Source: Mesorhizobium sp. 65-26
GTDB taxonomy: Bacteria > Pseudomonadota > Alphaproteobacteria > Rhizobiales > Rhizobiaceae
Assembly (NCBI GenBank): GCA_001899205.1
Contig: MKVL01000004.1
Location: 124,001 to 188,000, forward strand
Length of the DNA: 64,000 nt
Direction of reading: 5' to 3'
In this document: positions 25,851 to 35,401 of the stretch, piece after piece
Position numbering within the stretch: the first letter of the stretch is position 1
How the letters are laid out: every line of letters starts with the position of its first letter
The notes under the pieces: generated by a model
Told to the model about the DNA's origin: nothing
Seen by the model: the letters and a program-made list of their open reading frames with translations, nothing else
The model's database searches: none
Translations under genes and position numbers: made by a program

Positions 25851-27074
25851 ATGGTTGTTCACGGGCGCGACGGCGCGGCGCGCATAAGGCCGACGGTCGA
25901 GGTCTTCCTGGCCTTTCTCAAGCTCGGCCTGACCTCTTTCGGTGGGCCGATCGCGCATATCGGCTACTTCCACGACGAGTTCGTGCGGCGCCGCAAATGG
26001 CTGGACGAGGCCGGCTATGGCGATCTCGTCGCGCTCTGCCAGTTCCTGCCCGGGCCGGCCTCCAGCCAGGTCGGGTTCTCGATCGGCGTCCTGCGCGCCG
26101 GCCTGCCCGGCGGCCTGGCTGCATGGGCGGGCTTCACCTTGCCTTCCGCATTGCTCCTGTACGTCTTCGCCATCGGCGCCGCGTCGCTGACCGGTCCGGT
26201 CGCGCTCGGCATCATCCACGGCCTCAAGCTCGTCGCCGTGGCGGTGGTGGCGCAGGCCCTCTGGGGCATGGCGAGGACGCTTACGCCCGATCGTGCCCGC
26301 TCGGGCATCGCGCTCGCGGCCGTCGCTCTCGTCACCGTTGCCGGCGGCTCGCTCGGCCAGATCGGCGCCATCGCGGCGGGCGCGGTCGTGGGCCTGCTGA
26401 TCAGCCGCGCCGACCCCTCGACCGGCAACGGTCATCTTGCATTTCCCGTTCGCCGGCGTGCCGCCATGGTCGCGTTCGCGCTGTTCGCTGCGCTGTTCGT
26501 CCTGCCGCCGACCGTCGCTGCCGCCACGGCCAGTCAGGCGCTCTCGCTGTTCGACGCCTTTTATCATTCAGGCGCGCTGGTCTTCGGCGGCGGCCATGTC
26601 GTGCTGCCCCTGCTGCAGAGCCAGGTCGTCGCGCCGGGCTGGGTTCCGCCGGAAGCGTTCCTGGCCGGCTACGGCGCGGCGCAGGCCGTGCCCGGCCCAT
26701 TGTTCAGCTTCGCCGCCTATCTCGGGACGGTCGCCGGTCCGCAGCCCAACGGGCCGCTCGGCGCATCCATCGCCCTTGTGGCGATCTTCCTGCCCGGACT
26801 GCTCCTCGTCTACGGCATGCTGCCCTTCTGGGACAGGCTGCGCGGCCTGCCGTTTGCACAGGCCGCGATGCGTGGCGCCAACGCTGCGGTCGTCGGCATA
26901 TTGGCGGCCGCCTTCTACAATCCGGTCTGGGTCAGCGCCGTGCAGGCGCCCGCCGATTTCGCCCTTGCGCTCGCCGGTTTCGTCCTGCTCGTCAGATGGA
27001 ACATGCCGCCGTGGATCGTCGTCCTGCTGCTCGCCATCGCCGGAGGCGCCCTGGCCAGCGTCCAGCCGATCTGA
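25851..27074 (+). CDS. chrA: Chromate transporter ChrA
   Basis: 407 residues, a two-domain (long-chain) CHR family protein with about ten membrane helices. Each half carries the family motif: LGLTSFGGPIAHIGYFH with CQFLPGPASSQ in the N-terminal half and SGALVFGGGHVVLPLL with GYGAAQAVPGPLFSFA in the second. ChrA exports chromate from the cytoplasm. GGAAGG lies nine bases before the ATG. There is no chrB regulator next to it; chromate resistance is a family-based inference. Confidence 0.92.
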   Translation: MVVHGRDGAARIRPTVEVFLAFLKLGLTSFGGPIAHIGYFHDEFVRRRKWLDEAGYGDLVALCQFLPGPASSQVGFSIGVLRAGLPGGLAAWAGFTLPSALLLYVFAIGAASLTGPVALGIIHGLKLVAVAVVAQALWGMARTLTPDRARSGIALAAVALVTVAGGSLGQIGAIAAGAVVGLLISRADPSTGNGHLAFPVRRRAAMVAFALFAALFVLPPTVAAATASQALSLFDAFYHSGALVFGGGHVVLPLLQSQVVAPGWVPPEAFLAGYGAAQAVPGPLFSFAAYLGTVAGPQPNGPLGASIALVAIFLPGLLLVYGMLPFWDRLRGLPFAQAAMRGANAAVVGILAAAFYNPVWVSAVQAPADFALALAGFVLLVRWNMPPWIVVLLLAIAGGALASVQPI

Positions 27075-27191
27075 CAAACGCGTCTTTCGCCACCATATTG
27101 GGTCTCAGAGGCGTTTCTGGGCGCGGCCGATTGGTTTGTCCCTGCGGGTAAAACGCTTAAGGTGCCGACAGGCGCGAATGGTGAACTGGGC

Positions 27192-27590
27192 ATGACAAAA
27201 CGGCGCTCTTCCCTTGGCTTTCTTGGCATGTTCGGTCGGTCGGGAGACCTGCGCCAACTCGATGCCGCGTTGCGCGGCGCCGATCTCCACCCCGCCCTGG
27301 TGCCGGAAGCGGTGAAGCTCACCCTGGTGAACCTCATGAAGGATCGCTGGTCGGACGAACCGCCTCCGCAGGCTTACCCGACGGTGGCGCTGCTGTTCGG
27401 CTTCTGCATCGCCGGGCCGGATGCGTTCGAACGCGCGAACGGCCACGAAAGGCGCCTCGAGGCGGAGCGGCGCATGGATGCCGCGCTGGAGGCTGGCGAC
27501 AGCTTCGATGCGCAGATCGTGCTGATGACCATGCACGCCAAACTGATCAATCCCGAACTCGTCGAACGTTACGGGCTCTCCGCCGACTGA
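27192..27590 (+). CDS. Conserved hypothetical protein
   Basis: 132 residues, starting MTKRRSSLGFLGMFGRSGDL and largely helical. I do not recognise a characterised family; the phrase QAYPTVALLFGFCIAGPDAF is memorable and should be searchable. No signal peptide or membrane segment. The start at 27192 was preferred over an upstream GTG because the basic MTKRR start looks natural, although its ribosome-binding site is weak. It lies 117 bases after chrA and converges on an FAD oxidoreductase, with no clear operon partner. Confidence 0.65.
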   Translation: MTKRRSSLGFLGMFGRSGDLRQLDAALRGADLHPALVPEAVKLTLVNLMKDRWSDEPPPQAYPTVALLFGFCIAGPDAFERANGHERRLEAERRMDAALEAGDSFDAQIVLMTMHAKLINPELVERYGLSAD

Positions 27591-27621
27591 CGGACCACAG
27601 ACCGCCGTGGCTTTGGCCGGC

Positions 27622-28947
27622 CTACAGGCCGCCGAAGGGCGCGATCGGCGTGCCGTCGGTGAAGCGCGAATAACGGAACGGTGTGGGGTCGACGATCGGC
27701 TGCCTGGCCATGGCAAGGTCGGCAAGCAGGCGGCCCGCGCCGGGCCCGATGCCGAAGCCATGTCCGGAAAATCCTGTTCCGACGATGAGGCCTGGCACCT
27801 GGTCGACGGTTGAGATGACCGGCACCGTATCCGGTGTCGCGTCGATCAGGCCGCCCCATCGCTGCTCGATCCTGGCCTGCGCGAATTGCGGAAAGACACG
27901 GGTAAGGTCCCGGTAGGCGCGGTCGAGCGTCCCGTCCACCGGATCCGGATCGATCGTGCGCCGGCGTTCGAAGGGAGATATCTCGTCCAGCTTCCACGGG
28001 CGCCATTGCCGCCATTGCTCGAAGAACGGACGGCCGAACCTCAGTTCGATGTGCCGCACCTCCATCTTGAGGAGCGGCAAGAAGTCCATGAAGAAGCGAA
28101 AGCTGTCCGGCGTGATTTCGGAGCGGTTCTCCGAGCCGTTGGCGATCGTGTAGCCGCCGTCCAACCGCTTCCTGTAGGCGAACTCAGCGCACCAGGCCGC
28201 GCCCGGCGGGCCTTCGACCGGGCTGGTCCTCAAGACCGAGGCCCTGACGCCGAGCTGCGGCAACCGGATTCCAAGGCTGCGGCAGAACAGCGTGCTCCAC
28301 ACGCCACCGGCGAGCACGACGGTCTTGCAGGCGATGGGGCCACGTTCCGTCACCACGGACGAGATCTGCCCGCCCGTCCTTTCGATTCCCCGTACGGCGC
28401 ATTGCTGCAGGATGACCGCGCCATGCCGCTGGGCGGCGCGCGCGATCGCCGGGGCGGCCTTCTGCGGCTCGGCCCGTCCGTCGCTTGGTGTGTAGAGGCC
28501 GCTGCGCCAGATTTTCGAGGCACCGGGCATCAGACCGGCAAGCTGTTGTGCCCCGATCATCTTGCTGTCCAGCGCGTAGGGCCCCGCCGCCTTGAGCCAC
28601 CCCTCGCGGCTCGCTTCGTCCTGGGCATTTTCGCAGGCGTACAGGATGCCGGTTCGCCGGAAGCCGACGTCCTCTCCGAGCGTCTGGGAGATGTTTTCCC
28701 AGATGTTCATGGCTTCGACGATCAGCGGCAGTTCACGCGGGTCGCGCCCCATCCTGCGCACCCAGCCCCAGTTCCGGCTCGACTGCTCGCCGGCGATCTC
28801 GCCCTTCTCGCAAAGGACGACGGGGACACCCGCCATCGCGAGGAACAGCGCCGTGCTGACGCCGATGATGCCGCCGCCGACCACGACGACTTCGGTCTGG
28901 CTGGGCATGCTCTCGTTGGAGACGACGTCTTCGGTTGGAGGTCGCAT
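27622..28947 (-). CDS. FAD-dependent oxidoreductase, DAO/DadA family
   Basis: 441 residues. The dinucleotide-binding motif VVVVGGGIIGVSTALFL is near residues 20-36, followed by CEKGEIAGEQSSRNWGWVR, and the C-terminal FAD-contact region is GLIVGTGFSGHGFGIGPGAG. DAO-family enzymes oxidise amine groups of amino acids or N-methylated compounds. It lies downstream of an MttB-like methyltransferase on the same strand (183-base gap), so the substrate may be a methylated amine or betaine; this is inference. A second possible start is the ATG 13 codons in (28908), and neither has a strong ribosome-binding site. Confidence 0.88.
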   Translation of the reverse strand: MRPPTEDVVSNESMPSQTEVVVVGGGIIGVSTALFLAMAGVPVVLCEKGEIAGEQSSRNWGWVRRMGRDPRELPLIVEAMNIWENISQTLGEDVGFRRTGILYACENAQDEASREGWLKAAGPYALDSKMIGAQQLAGLMPGASKIWRSGLYTPSDGRAEPQKAAPAIARAAQRHGAVILQQCAVRGIERTGGQISSVVTERGPIACKTVVLAGGVWSTLFCRSLGIRLPQLGVRASVLRTSPVEGPPGAAWCAEFAYRKRLDGGYTIANGSENRSEITPDSFRFFMDFLPLLKMEVRHIELRFGRPFFEQWRQWRPWKLDEISPFERRRTIDPDPVDGTLDRAYRDLTRVFPQFAQARIEQRWGGLIDATPDTVPVISTVDQVPGLIVGTGFSGHGFGIGPGAGRLLADLAMARQPIVDPTPFRYSRFTDGTPIAPFGGL

Positions 28948-29129
28948 GGCGGCGGTGGGTCTCTTCGTTTCCTGGCTGAACCGTTCGAGCGGCCGATGGC
29001 TGGACGTCGCCGGCGGTGACTGTCCCTACTACGCCGGCTCGGCACTTCCAACGTCACGGCGGTCGCGAAAGCCGCGACCGGAACGCTCCTTCCGGGAGCC
29101 TGCGGGAGCCGGACGAGGAAGGCTCCTCG

Positions 29130-30719
29130 TCAACCGCCCATGCCGGTGCGCGGCAGATGGATCAGGTTGCCGAAACGGGCGCGCAGCTTGTCGTCCACCG
29201 ATCTCGGGATGTGGCGCGGGAAGCGCTCGGCCAGGATACGCTTCTTCTCGGCGATGGCCCGTGACAGGATGTCGGGGCGCCCCTTCTCGTTCCATTCCTT
29301 GGGCGAGAAGCGGTCGCCGACGGCAGGGTAGAAATATTCTGTCTGCATCAGCCGCAGCGTCTGCTCGTTGCCGAGATAATGGCCCGGCCCCTTGATGCAG
29401 ACATCGGTGATCGTGTCGATCGACAGCGACTCGTCCGTCACCTCGATACCACGCACGCAGCGCAGGCAGTGGCCCAGCATGTCGTTGTCGATGATCAGGC
29501 TCTCCAGGCAGAAGCCGAGCAGCGAAGCGTGCATGCCCGCCGACTCGTAGACGAGGTTGAGGCCCGACAGGCCAGCCATCACGTCGGTGATGCCCTTCTC
29601 GTAGCCGGACTGGATGTCGGGCAGTTTCGAATCCGTCATGCCCGCGGCCGAACCGCCCGGCAGGTCGTAGAACTGCGCCATCTGTGCGCAGGCCGCCGTC
29701 AGCACCGACTGCTCGGCGGAGCCGCCCGACATGGCGCCGGTCCTGAGGTCGGAGACGAAGGGCCAGGTGCCGAATATGGCGGGGTGGCCGGGCTTGACGG
29801 CATTGACGTAGACGAGGCCCATCAGCACCTCGGCCACGGCCTGCACGACGGCCCCGGCGATCGCCGCCGGTGCCGTGGCGCCGGCCTGTCCGGCCGACAG
29901 AAGCAGGATCGGGATACCGCCTTCGACACAGGCCTCCAGCACGCCGCAGGCATCCTCCGCGAATTTCATCGGCGGCACGACGAAGCAATTCGAATTGGAG
30001 ACGAAGGGTCGCGCCCGGAAGTTCTCCTCGCCGCCGGCGATCGCATAGAGCATCTCGAGGGCGGGCTGCACGTTCTCGCGCACGGTGAAGGACGTGCCGA
30101 CATGCTTCGACGTGCCCATCACGCAGGCGTAGAGCGTGTTGAAATCCATATCGAGCGGGTCGGGAATGTCCCGCGGCACCATCGGCCGCTGGAAGAAATG
30201 GATGTTGTCGAGGCCGTCGACGATGCGGGCCGCGTCGTAGATGTCCTGAAGCAGCGACTCGCGATACTCGCGTTTCTCGACATCGACCAGATGCACCGCC
30301 GCGCCGGCCGTGCCGTAATGCACGCGCTTGCCCTGGATCACCATGTCATGCTTGGGATCCTGCCCGTGCAGGGTGAAGTTCCGCGCCGCCTTCTTGATCG
30401 TGTCGAGCACGAGCCCGCGCGGCAGGCGGATGCGGCCGTCGTCGCCGTAGGTCCCGCCGACCCTGGTCAACGCATCAATGCAGGAGGGAATGGCATTGGC
30501 GAAGCCGACGGTTTCGAGCAGCACAAGCACGGCCTCGTGGATGCGCTCGCAGTCGTTACGGTTGAGCGGGCCATAGCTGCCGCCTTCCAGCCCCGGCCTC
30601 ACCGGCCTTACATCGTCGGCAAGCGGGGCGGCCCGCATCGCGCGGCGCGCTTCGCGTCCGCCGGAGCGTCGCGAGCGTTGGTCTGTCGACTGTTCCTGCT
30701 TTTCCATAGCCACTGACAT
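29130..30719 (-). CDS. Trimethylamine methyltransferase (MttB)-family protein, non-pyrrolysine type
   Basis: 529 residues. MttB-superfamily landmarks include LLETVGFANAIPSCIDAL near 68-85, RVHYGTAGAAVHLVD, LLSAGQAGATAPAAIAGAVVQ-type glycine/alanine region (split here), and CLRCVRGIEVTDESL. The frame is continuous with no internal TAG, so it lacks the pyrrolysine of archaeal MttB. Non-pyrrolysine members demethylate glycine betaine, carnitine, proline betaine and similar compounds, passing the methyl to a corrinoid protein. No corrinoid protein gene is visible nearby. The first ~45 residues are basic and low-complexity. A palindrome at 30861-30876 and a TGGTCCA at 30761 lie upstream. The substrate cannot be assigned. 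Confidence 0.87.
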   Translation of the reverse strand: MSVAMEKQEQSTDQRSRRSGGREARRAMRAAPLADDVRPVRPGLEGGSYGPLNRNDCERIHEAVLVLLETVGFANAIPSCIDALTRVGGTYGDDGRIRLPRGLVLDTIKKAARNFTLHGQDPKHDMVIQGKRVHYGTAGAAVHLVDVEKREYRESLLQDIYDAARIVDGLDNIHFFQRPMVPRDIPDPLDMDFNTLYACVMGTSKHVGTSFTVRENVQPALEMLYAIAGGEENFRARPFVSNSNCFVVPPMKFAEDACGVLEACVEGGIPILLLSAGQAGATAPAAIAGAVVQAVAEVLMGLVYVNAVKPGHPAIFGTWPFVSDLRTGAMSGGSAEQSVLTAACAQMAQFYDLPGGSAAGMTDSKLPDIQSGYEKGITDVMAGLSGLNLVYESAGMHASLLGFCLESLIIDNDMLGHCLRCVRGIEVTDESLSIDTITDVCIKGPGHYLGNEQTLRLMQTEYFYPAVGDRFSPKEWNEKGRPDILSRAIAEKKRILAERFPRHIPRSVDDKLRARFGNLIHLPRTGMGG

Positions 30720-30860
30720 GGAGGCTCTCCGATTTTCTCTGCGAAGTGGCTCATGGCGGTTGGTCCACCATCGGCCAGCTTCTTTTCCCCTTCAGGAACG
30801 TGACGTCCGGCGGACGTACAGGCGTTCCAACGCTTTCTTGTCTGCGCACGGTCTTTCCGG

Positions 30861-30876
30861 AGTCGGAAATCCGACT
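30861..30876. promoter_or_regulatory. Palindrome upstream of the MttB-like gene
   Basis: AGTCGGAAATCCGACT is a perfect 7-2-7 palindrome about 142 bases upstream of the MttB-like start. A smaller inverted repeat ACGTCC/GGACGT is at about 30803-30817, and TGGTCCA, the complement of the core of the MocR-upstream palindrome, is at 30761-30767. This is the promoter side of the gene; regulator identity is not known. Confidence 0.4.
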
Positions 30877-30996
30877 TCCAGCGTCGTGCGCTTGTGTCCG
30901 ACTATGCCGCCGGCATTGGTACAGCCTATGAGCCAGCCAATGCCGCCGAATATGCCAGATAGCGAGGGGAAGCGGAGCCGCGCCTTTGGCGGCGCT

Positions 30997-31220
30997 AGAG
31001 CCGGATGATTTCTGGTCGAATCGACCTGAAATCTGAATCCGTCTCTAAATCAAAGAGATAGAGCATGATGTCGCCCGAAAACCGCTTCACACTTTTCGGC
31101 ATCATGCTCTGGCGCATGACTCCGAAAAATCAGGATCGATTTTCGGAAAGGATCATGCGCGAAATCAAAGTGTTAGAGCGTCCGTTGCGTGTCCAAATGG
31201 ACGCGCGGCGCTCTATGCGC
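30997..31220. repeat. Composite rhizobial mosaic repeat, copy 2
   Basis: 30997-31110 is a near copy of the element at 21873-21986. It is followed by a second module (31112-31160, arms GCGCATGA.. and GATCATGCGC) related to 23657-23701, and a third (31173-31215) with arms AGAGCG/CGCTCT containing GGACGCGCGGCG. These modules take up nearly half of the 504-base gap 30720-31223; the rest of that gap is the upstream region of the MttB-like gene and holds no coding sequence I can support. Confidence 0.85.
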
Positions 31221-31223
31221 GGA

Positions 31224-32717
31224 TTAAGCGGCAGCGGGCCGGCGTCCGGCTGCCGTGGCGAGTTCCCGGATGCCGGGCTCGATGTGCTGCAGCGAGATCG
31301 AGGAAATGCCCAAGCGCATGAAACGCGTGGGTTTTTCGGAACGATCGAAGAAGCGGTCGCCCGGCTCGATGATGACGCTGCGCGTGGCCGCCGCCTCGGC
31401 GAGGCCGCGTGAATCGGTGCCGCGCGGACCCTCCAGCCACAGCGACGTGCCACCAGCGGAGTCGGTGGAGCGCCATTCTGGCAAGAAGGCGGAAATCGCA
31501 TGGACCAGACGCTTGCGCCGCTCGTCGAAGGCAGCGGATAGCCTGCGCACCAGCGCCTCGTGGTGGCCGAGCGAGAGGAACAATGCCACCGCGCGCTGGT
31601 TGTTGGCCGGCGGATGGCGCAGCATGAAGCGGCGCAAGGCGCGAAGTTCGGCGATCAGGCCAGCGGAAGCGACGATATAGCCCAGCCTCAGGCCTGGCGC
31701 GAGCGTCTTCGACATCGAGCCGACATAGATGACACGCCCGGAGCGGTCGAGGCTCTTCAGGGCCTGCTGCGGCGCCTCGTCCAGGAGTTGGCTGTCATAG
31801 CCGTCCTCGATGATGATCTGGTTGTTGCGGTTGGCGCGCGCCAGCAGATCCTGCCGGCGCTCCGCTGACAGCGGCACCATGGTCGGGCAATGATGGCTCG
31901 GCGTCACGAAGACGAAGCCGGAATCGCTCGGGATGGACGACGTCACGATGCCCGACTGGTCCACGGGGACCGGCTGTATGTCGGCGCCCGCCAGCCTGAA
32001 GATCGAGCGGGCGTCGGGATAGCCCGGATCTTCCATCGCCACCTTGGAGCCCTTGGTCATCAGCAGCGAGGCCAGCATGTAGAGCGCGTTCTGGGCGCCC
32101 AGCGTCACGATGATCTCGTCGGGATTGGCGAAGATGCCGCGCCGCGGCAGCAGGCGCGCCTGGATCTGCTCGATCAGCAGCGGATCATCGCGGTCGACCA
32201 TGTCGGACGCCCAGTTGCGGATTTCCAGAACGGCCAGCGCCATGCGGTTGCATTCGCGCCATTCGGCGGTCGGGAACAGCGCCGGGTCGAACTGGCCGTA
32301 GACGAACGGATAGGAGGACTTGATCCAGTTCTCGTGCTTGGCCGGCGGTGGCATGTCGCTCGCGGCGATCTGCCGGCGCGCCTTCCAGTCGATCTCGTTG
32401 GCCTGCTCGGGCGCCTTCTGATGCGGCTTCGCCGGCGTCGCCAGCACGTCGGGATTGACGAAGTGGCCGCGCCGCTCGCGCGCCACCAGGAAGCCCTGGT
32501 CTACCAACTGCTGGAAGGCGAGCACCACCGTGCCGCGCGCGACACCGAGCTTTTCGGCCAGAATCCGGCACGAGGGCAGTGGCATCGATGCGGCGATCTG
32601 CCGGTCGAGAATGGCCGCTACGATCGCTTGGCGGATCTGCGCCTGCAAGGTCTGGCCGGATTCGGCCGAAATCCGGAACAGACCGGACCATATGGCCGTG
32701 TCGTTTCTCTGTGGCAT
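31224..32717 (-). CDS. MocR/GntR-family regulator with aminotransferase-like domain
   Basis: 497 residues. Residues about 10-85 are a GntR winged helix (QTLQAQIRQAIVAAILD, then CRILAEKLGVARGTVVLAFQQL). Residues about 120-490 are a fold-type I PLP domain with SMSKTLAPGLRLGYI carrying the PLP lysine. MocR proteins use PLP or amino-compound-PLP adducts as signals, for example TauR, GabR and PdxR. I chose the ATG at 32717, just before the GntR domain. It lies upstream of the MttB-like and FAD oxidoreductase genes on the same strand; the palindrome ACTGGACCAGT is 37 bases before its start. It is divergent from pgi. The ligand is unknown; a methylated amino compound would fit the neighbours. Confidence 0.9.
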   Translation of the reverse strand: MPQRNDTAIWSGLFRISAESGQTLQAQIRQAIVAAILDRQIAASMPLPSCRILAEKLGVARGTVVLAFQQLVDQGFLVARERRGHFVNPDVLATPAKPHQKAPEQANEIDWKARRQIAASDMPPPAKHENWIKSSYPFVYGQFDPALFPTAEWRECNRMALAVLEIRNWASDMVDRDDPLLIEQIQARLLPRRGIFANPDEIIVTLGAQNALYMLASLLMTKGSKVAMEDPGYPDARSIFRLAGADIQPVPVDQSGIVTSSIPSDSGFVFVTPSHHCPTMVPLSAERRQDLLARANRNNQIIIEDGYDSQLLDEAPQQALKSLDRSGRVIYVGSMSKTLAPGLRLGYIVASAGLIAELRALRRFMLRHPPANNQRAVALFLSLGHHEALVRRLSAAFDERRKRLVHAISAFLPEWRSTDSAGGTSLWLEGPRGTDSRGLAEAAATRSVIIEPGDRFFDRSEKPTRFMRLGISSISLQHIEPGIRELATAAGRRPAAA

Positions 32718-32753
32718 GTAAGGCGTTCCTCGATGGCCAGCTTTTTTTGCTTG

Positions 32754-32764
32754 ACTGGACCAGT
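32754..32764. promoter_or_regulatory. MocR operator candidate in the MocR/pgi gap
   Basis: ACTGGACCAGT is a perfect palindrome. CTGGAC half-sites are known for some MocR regulators such as TauR. The core TGGACCA recurs as its complement at 30761-30767 upstream of the MttB-like gene, and GGCCAGCTT lies beside both sites. Suggests autoregulation and control of the MttB-like gene, by inference only. Confidence 0.4.
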
Positions 32765-32985
32765 GGAATGTAGCCGTGGCACAAGCGGTTGCGCCAATCA
32801 ATTTTTCTGATCTTTGGGATTTATGCCAGTGATCCATCGGCGCCCGACGCCGGCGACCTTCTGCGGCATCGCTACGTATTGAACCGGACGCAAATCGGCA
32901 CAATAGTTCCGCCGCGCCGACACGCGCCGGAAACATCCGGTCTGATAATGTGGTCAATGTGGCGCCAAGGTTCAGGAGTCCGCCA

Positions 32986-34629
32986 GTGGATCAGTCGTCA
33001 TTCCAAAAGCAGCTCGCCGCCCTGCGTGATCATCGCGCGGCGGCTTCGGGAACCATGCGCGAGGCCTTCGTCGCCGATCCGCACCGCTTCGAGAAATTCT
33101 CGGCCGGCGACGGCGATCTGCTGCTCGACTGGTCGAAATGCGCCGTCGACGAGCGGACTATGGACCTTTTGGAAGGATTGGCCGGCGCGGCCGGGCTCGA
33201 GGCCCGACGCGACGCCATGTTTGCCGGCGCCAAGATCAACGTCACCGAAGGGCGCGCGGTGCTGCACACGGCGCTGCGCAACCTCAAGGGCAAGGGCGTG
33301 GTGCTCGACGGCCAGGACGTCAGGACGGAAGTCGTTGCCGTGCTTGATGCCATGGGCGCCTTCGCCGATGCCATTCGTTCCGGCAAGGCGGCCGGCGCCA
33401 CCGGCAAGAAGATCACCGACATCGTCAACATCGGCATCGGCGGGTCCGACCTCGGCCCCGTCATGGCGACGCTGGCGCTGGCGCCCTACCATGACGGGCC
33501 GCGTGCGCACTATGTCTCCAACATCGACGGTGCCCACATCCACGATACGCTGAAGGGCCTTTCCGCCGAGACCACGCTGTTCATCATCGCCTCCAAGACC
33601 TTCACCACGGTCGAGACGATGACCAACGCCGAAACCGCGCGCAAATGGGTGCAGAAGGCGCTCGGCAAGGAGGCCGTCGGCAAGCATTTCGCCGCCGTCT
33701 CGACCGCGCTCGATCTCGTGGCCAAGTTCGGCATCGCTTCCGATCGCGTCTTCGGTTTCTGGGACTGGGTCGGCGGCCGCTATTCGGTATGGGGCGCCAT
33801 CGGCCTCCCGGTGATGATCGCCATTGGTCCACGCAACTTCCGCGCCTTCCTGGACGGCGCGCACGAGATGGACGAGCATTTCCGCACCGCGCCGCTGCGC
33901 AAGAACCTGCCGGCGCTGCTGGGCCTTGTCGGCTGGTGGCATCGCGTGGTCTGCAAATATCCGGCCCGCGCCGTCATCCCTTACGACCAGCGCCTGTCGC
34001 GGCTGCCTGCCTATCTCCAGCAGCTCGACATGGAATCGAACGGCAAGAGCGTCACGCTCGACGGCGGCGCTGTGGCGACGCCGACCGGGCCGCTGGTCTG
34101 GGGCGAGCCCGGCACCAACGGGCAGCATGCCTTCTTCCAGCTTCTCCACCAGGGCACCGATTTCATCCCGGTGGAGTTCCTGGCCGCGGCCGTCGGCCAC
34201 GAGCCGGAGCTCAAGCACCATCACGACCTGCTGCTCGCCAACTGCCTGGCGCAGTCGGAGGCCTTCATGAAGGGCCGTACGCTGGAGGAAGCGCGCGCCC
34301 AGATGCTGGCCAAGGGCATGAAGCCGGCCGACGTCGACCGGGTCGCGCCGCACCGCGTCTTCTCCGGCAACCGGCCGTCGGTCACGATCCTTTATCGCAA
34401 GCTTGATCCCCGGATGCTGGGGCGGCTGATCGCGCTCTACGAGCATCGCGTGTTCGTCGAGGGCACGTTGTTCAACATCAATTCCTTCGACCAGTGGGGC
34501 GTGGAACTGGGCAAGGAACTGGCGACCAGCCTGCTGCCTGTCGTGGAAGGCAAGGAAGACGCCGCAAAGCGCGACGCCTCGACTGCCGGTCTGGTGGGAC
34601 ATATCCACCGTCTGCGCGGAACGGAGTAA
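32986..34629 (+). CDS. pgi: Glucose-6-phosphate isomerase
   Basis: 547 residues from a GTG start at 32986, preceded by CAGGAG at seven bases; E. coli Pgi has 549. It interconverts glucose 6-phosphate and fructose 6-phosphate. Sugar-phosphate-binding GIGGSDLGP, the family signature [19 protein letters not shown] (split across the active site), the catalytic Glu region GESNGK-like MESNGK and [10 protein letters not shown] are all present. A HAD phosphatase gene follows five bases later, so the two are co-transcribed. Confidence 0.96.
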   Translation: MDQSSFQKQLAALRDHRAAASGTMREAFVADPHRFEKFSAGDGDLLLDWSKCAVDERTMDLLEGLAGAAGLEARRDAMFAGAKINVTEGRAVLHTALRNLKGKGVVLDGQDVRTEVVAVLDAMGAFADAIRSGKAAGATGKKITDIVNIGIGGSDLGPVMATLALAPYHDGPRAHYVSNIDGAHIHDTLKGLSAETTLFIIASKTFTTVETMTNAETARKWVQKALGKEAVGKHFAAVSTALDLVAKFGIASDRVFGFWDWVGGRYSVWGAIGLPVMIAIGPRNFRAFLDGAHEMDEHFRTAPLRKNLPALLGLVGWWHRVVCKYPARAVIPYDQRLSRLPAYLQQLDMESNGKSVTLDGGAVATPTGPLVWGEPGTNGQHAFFQLLHQGTDFIPVEFLAAAVGHEPELKHHHDLLLANCLAQSEAFMKGRTLEEARAQMLAKGMKPADVDRVAPHRVFSGNRPSVTILYRKLDPRMLGRLIALYEHRVFVEGTLFNINSFDQWGVELGKELATSLLPVVEGKEDAAKRDASTAGLVGHIHRLRGTE

Positions 34630-34634
34630 GCAGC

Positions 34635-35345
34635 TTGAGCGACATCAAGGGCATATTGTTCGACAAGGATGGAACGCTTGTCGATTTCAACGCCACCTGG
34701 CTTGGCGTGGCCGACTTCATGGCCATGGACGCTTCCGAGGGCGATCGCTGGAAGGCCGACAGGCTGCTGGCGGCGGCGGGCTTCGATTTCGCGACGCGCA
34801 AGTTCAAGCCGGATTCGATCTTCGCCTCGGGCACCAATCTCGACGTCGTCGAGCTTTGGTTCCCGCGCCTGTCCGAGGAAGAGCAGTTGCTGGCGGTCGC
34901 CCGCTTCAACGAGATCACCTCGGTGCAGGGATCGGCCATGGCGGTGCCGCTGCCCGGCATCGTCGACACGCTGGCGGCGCTGCGCGGCAAATCCTACCGG
35001 CTTGGCGTCGCCACCAACGACTCGACCAGCGGCGCCGAAAGGACACTGGCGACACTCGGCGTATCGCAGCTTTTCGATGCCGCCTACGGCTACGACGCGG
35101 TGAGCAATCCGAAGCCGGCGCCCGACACCATCCATGCCTTCGCCGAACTGACGGGACTTGAACCCGCCGCGATCGCCATGGTCGGGGACAACCGCCATGA
35201 CCTGGAGATGGCGCGCGCCGGCGGCTGCGGCCTGGCGGTCGGCGTGCTCTCCGGAACCGGTACGCGCGAGTCGCTGTCCGAGATCGCCGACGTCATCCTG
35301 GATTCGGTCGCCGACCTGCCGGCATTTCTCGACGGTCGAGGGTAG
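34635..35345 (+). CDS. HAD-superfamily phosphatase, Gph-like
   Basis: 236 residues from a TTG start at 34635, with GGAG eight bases upstream and five bases after the pgi stop. Motif I is ILFDKDGTLVDF with nucleophile Asp10 and acid/base Asp12; motif II VATNDST; motif III Lys in NPKPAPDT; motif IV MVGDNRHDLEMA. It belongs to the phosphoglycolate phosphatase-like group, but the physiological substrate is not clear from sequence. Pairing with pgi hints at a sugar phosphate or housekeeping role. Confidence 0.9.
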   Translation: MSDIKGILFDKDGTLVDFNATWLGVADFMAMDASEGDRWKADRLLAAAGFDFATRKFKPDSIFASGTNLDVVELWFPRLSEEEQLLAVARFNEITSVQGSAMAVPLPGIVDTLAALRGKSYRLGVATNDSTSGAERTLATLGVSQLFDAAYGYDAVSNPKPAPDTIHAFAELTGLEPAAIAMVGDNRHDLEMARAGGCGLAVGVLSGTGTRESLSEIADVILDSVADLPAFLDGRG

Positions 35346-35401
35346 GGCGTCTGGAGGGCGGCCAATCCTCCCGCCCAGAACGCAATCGCGCCGAATTCGC
35401 C

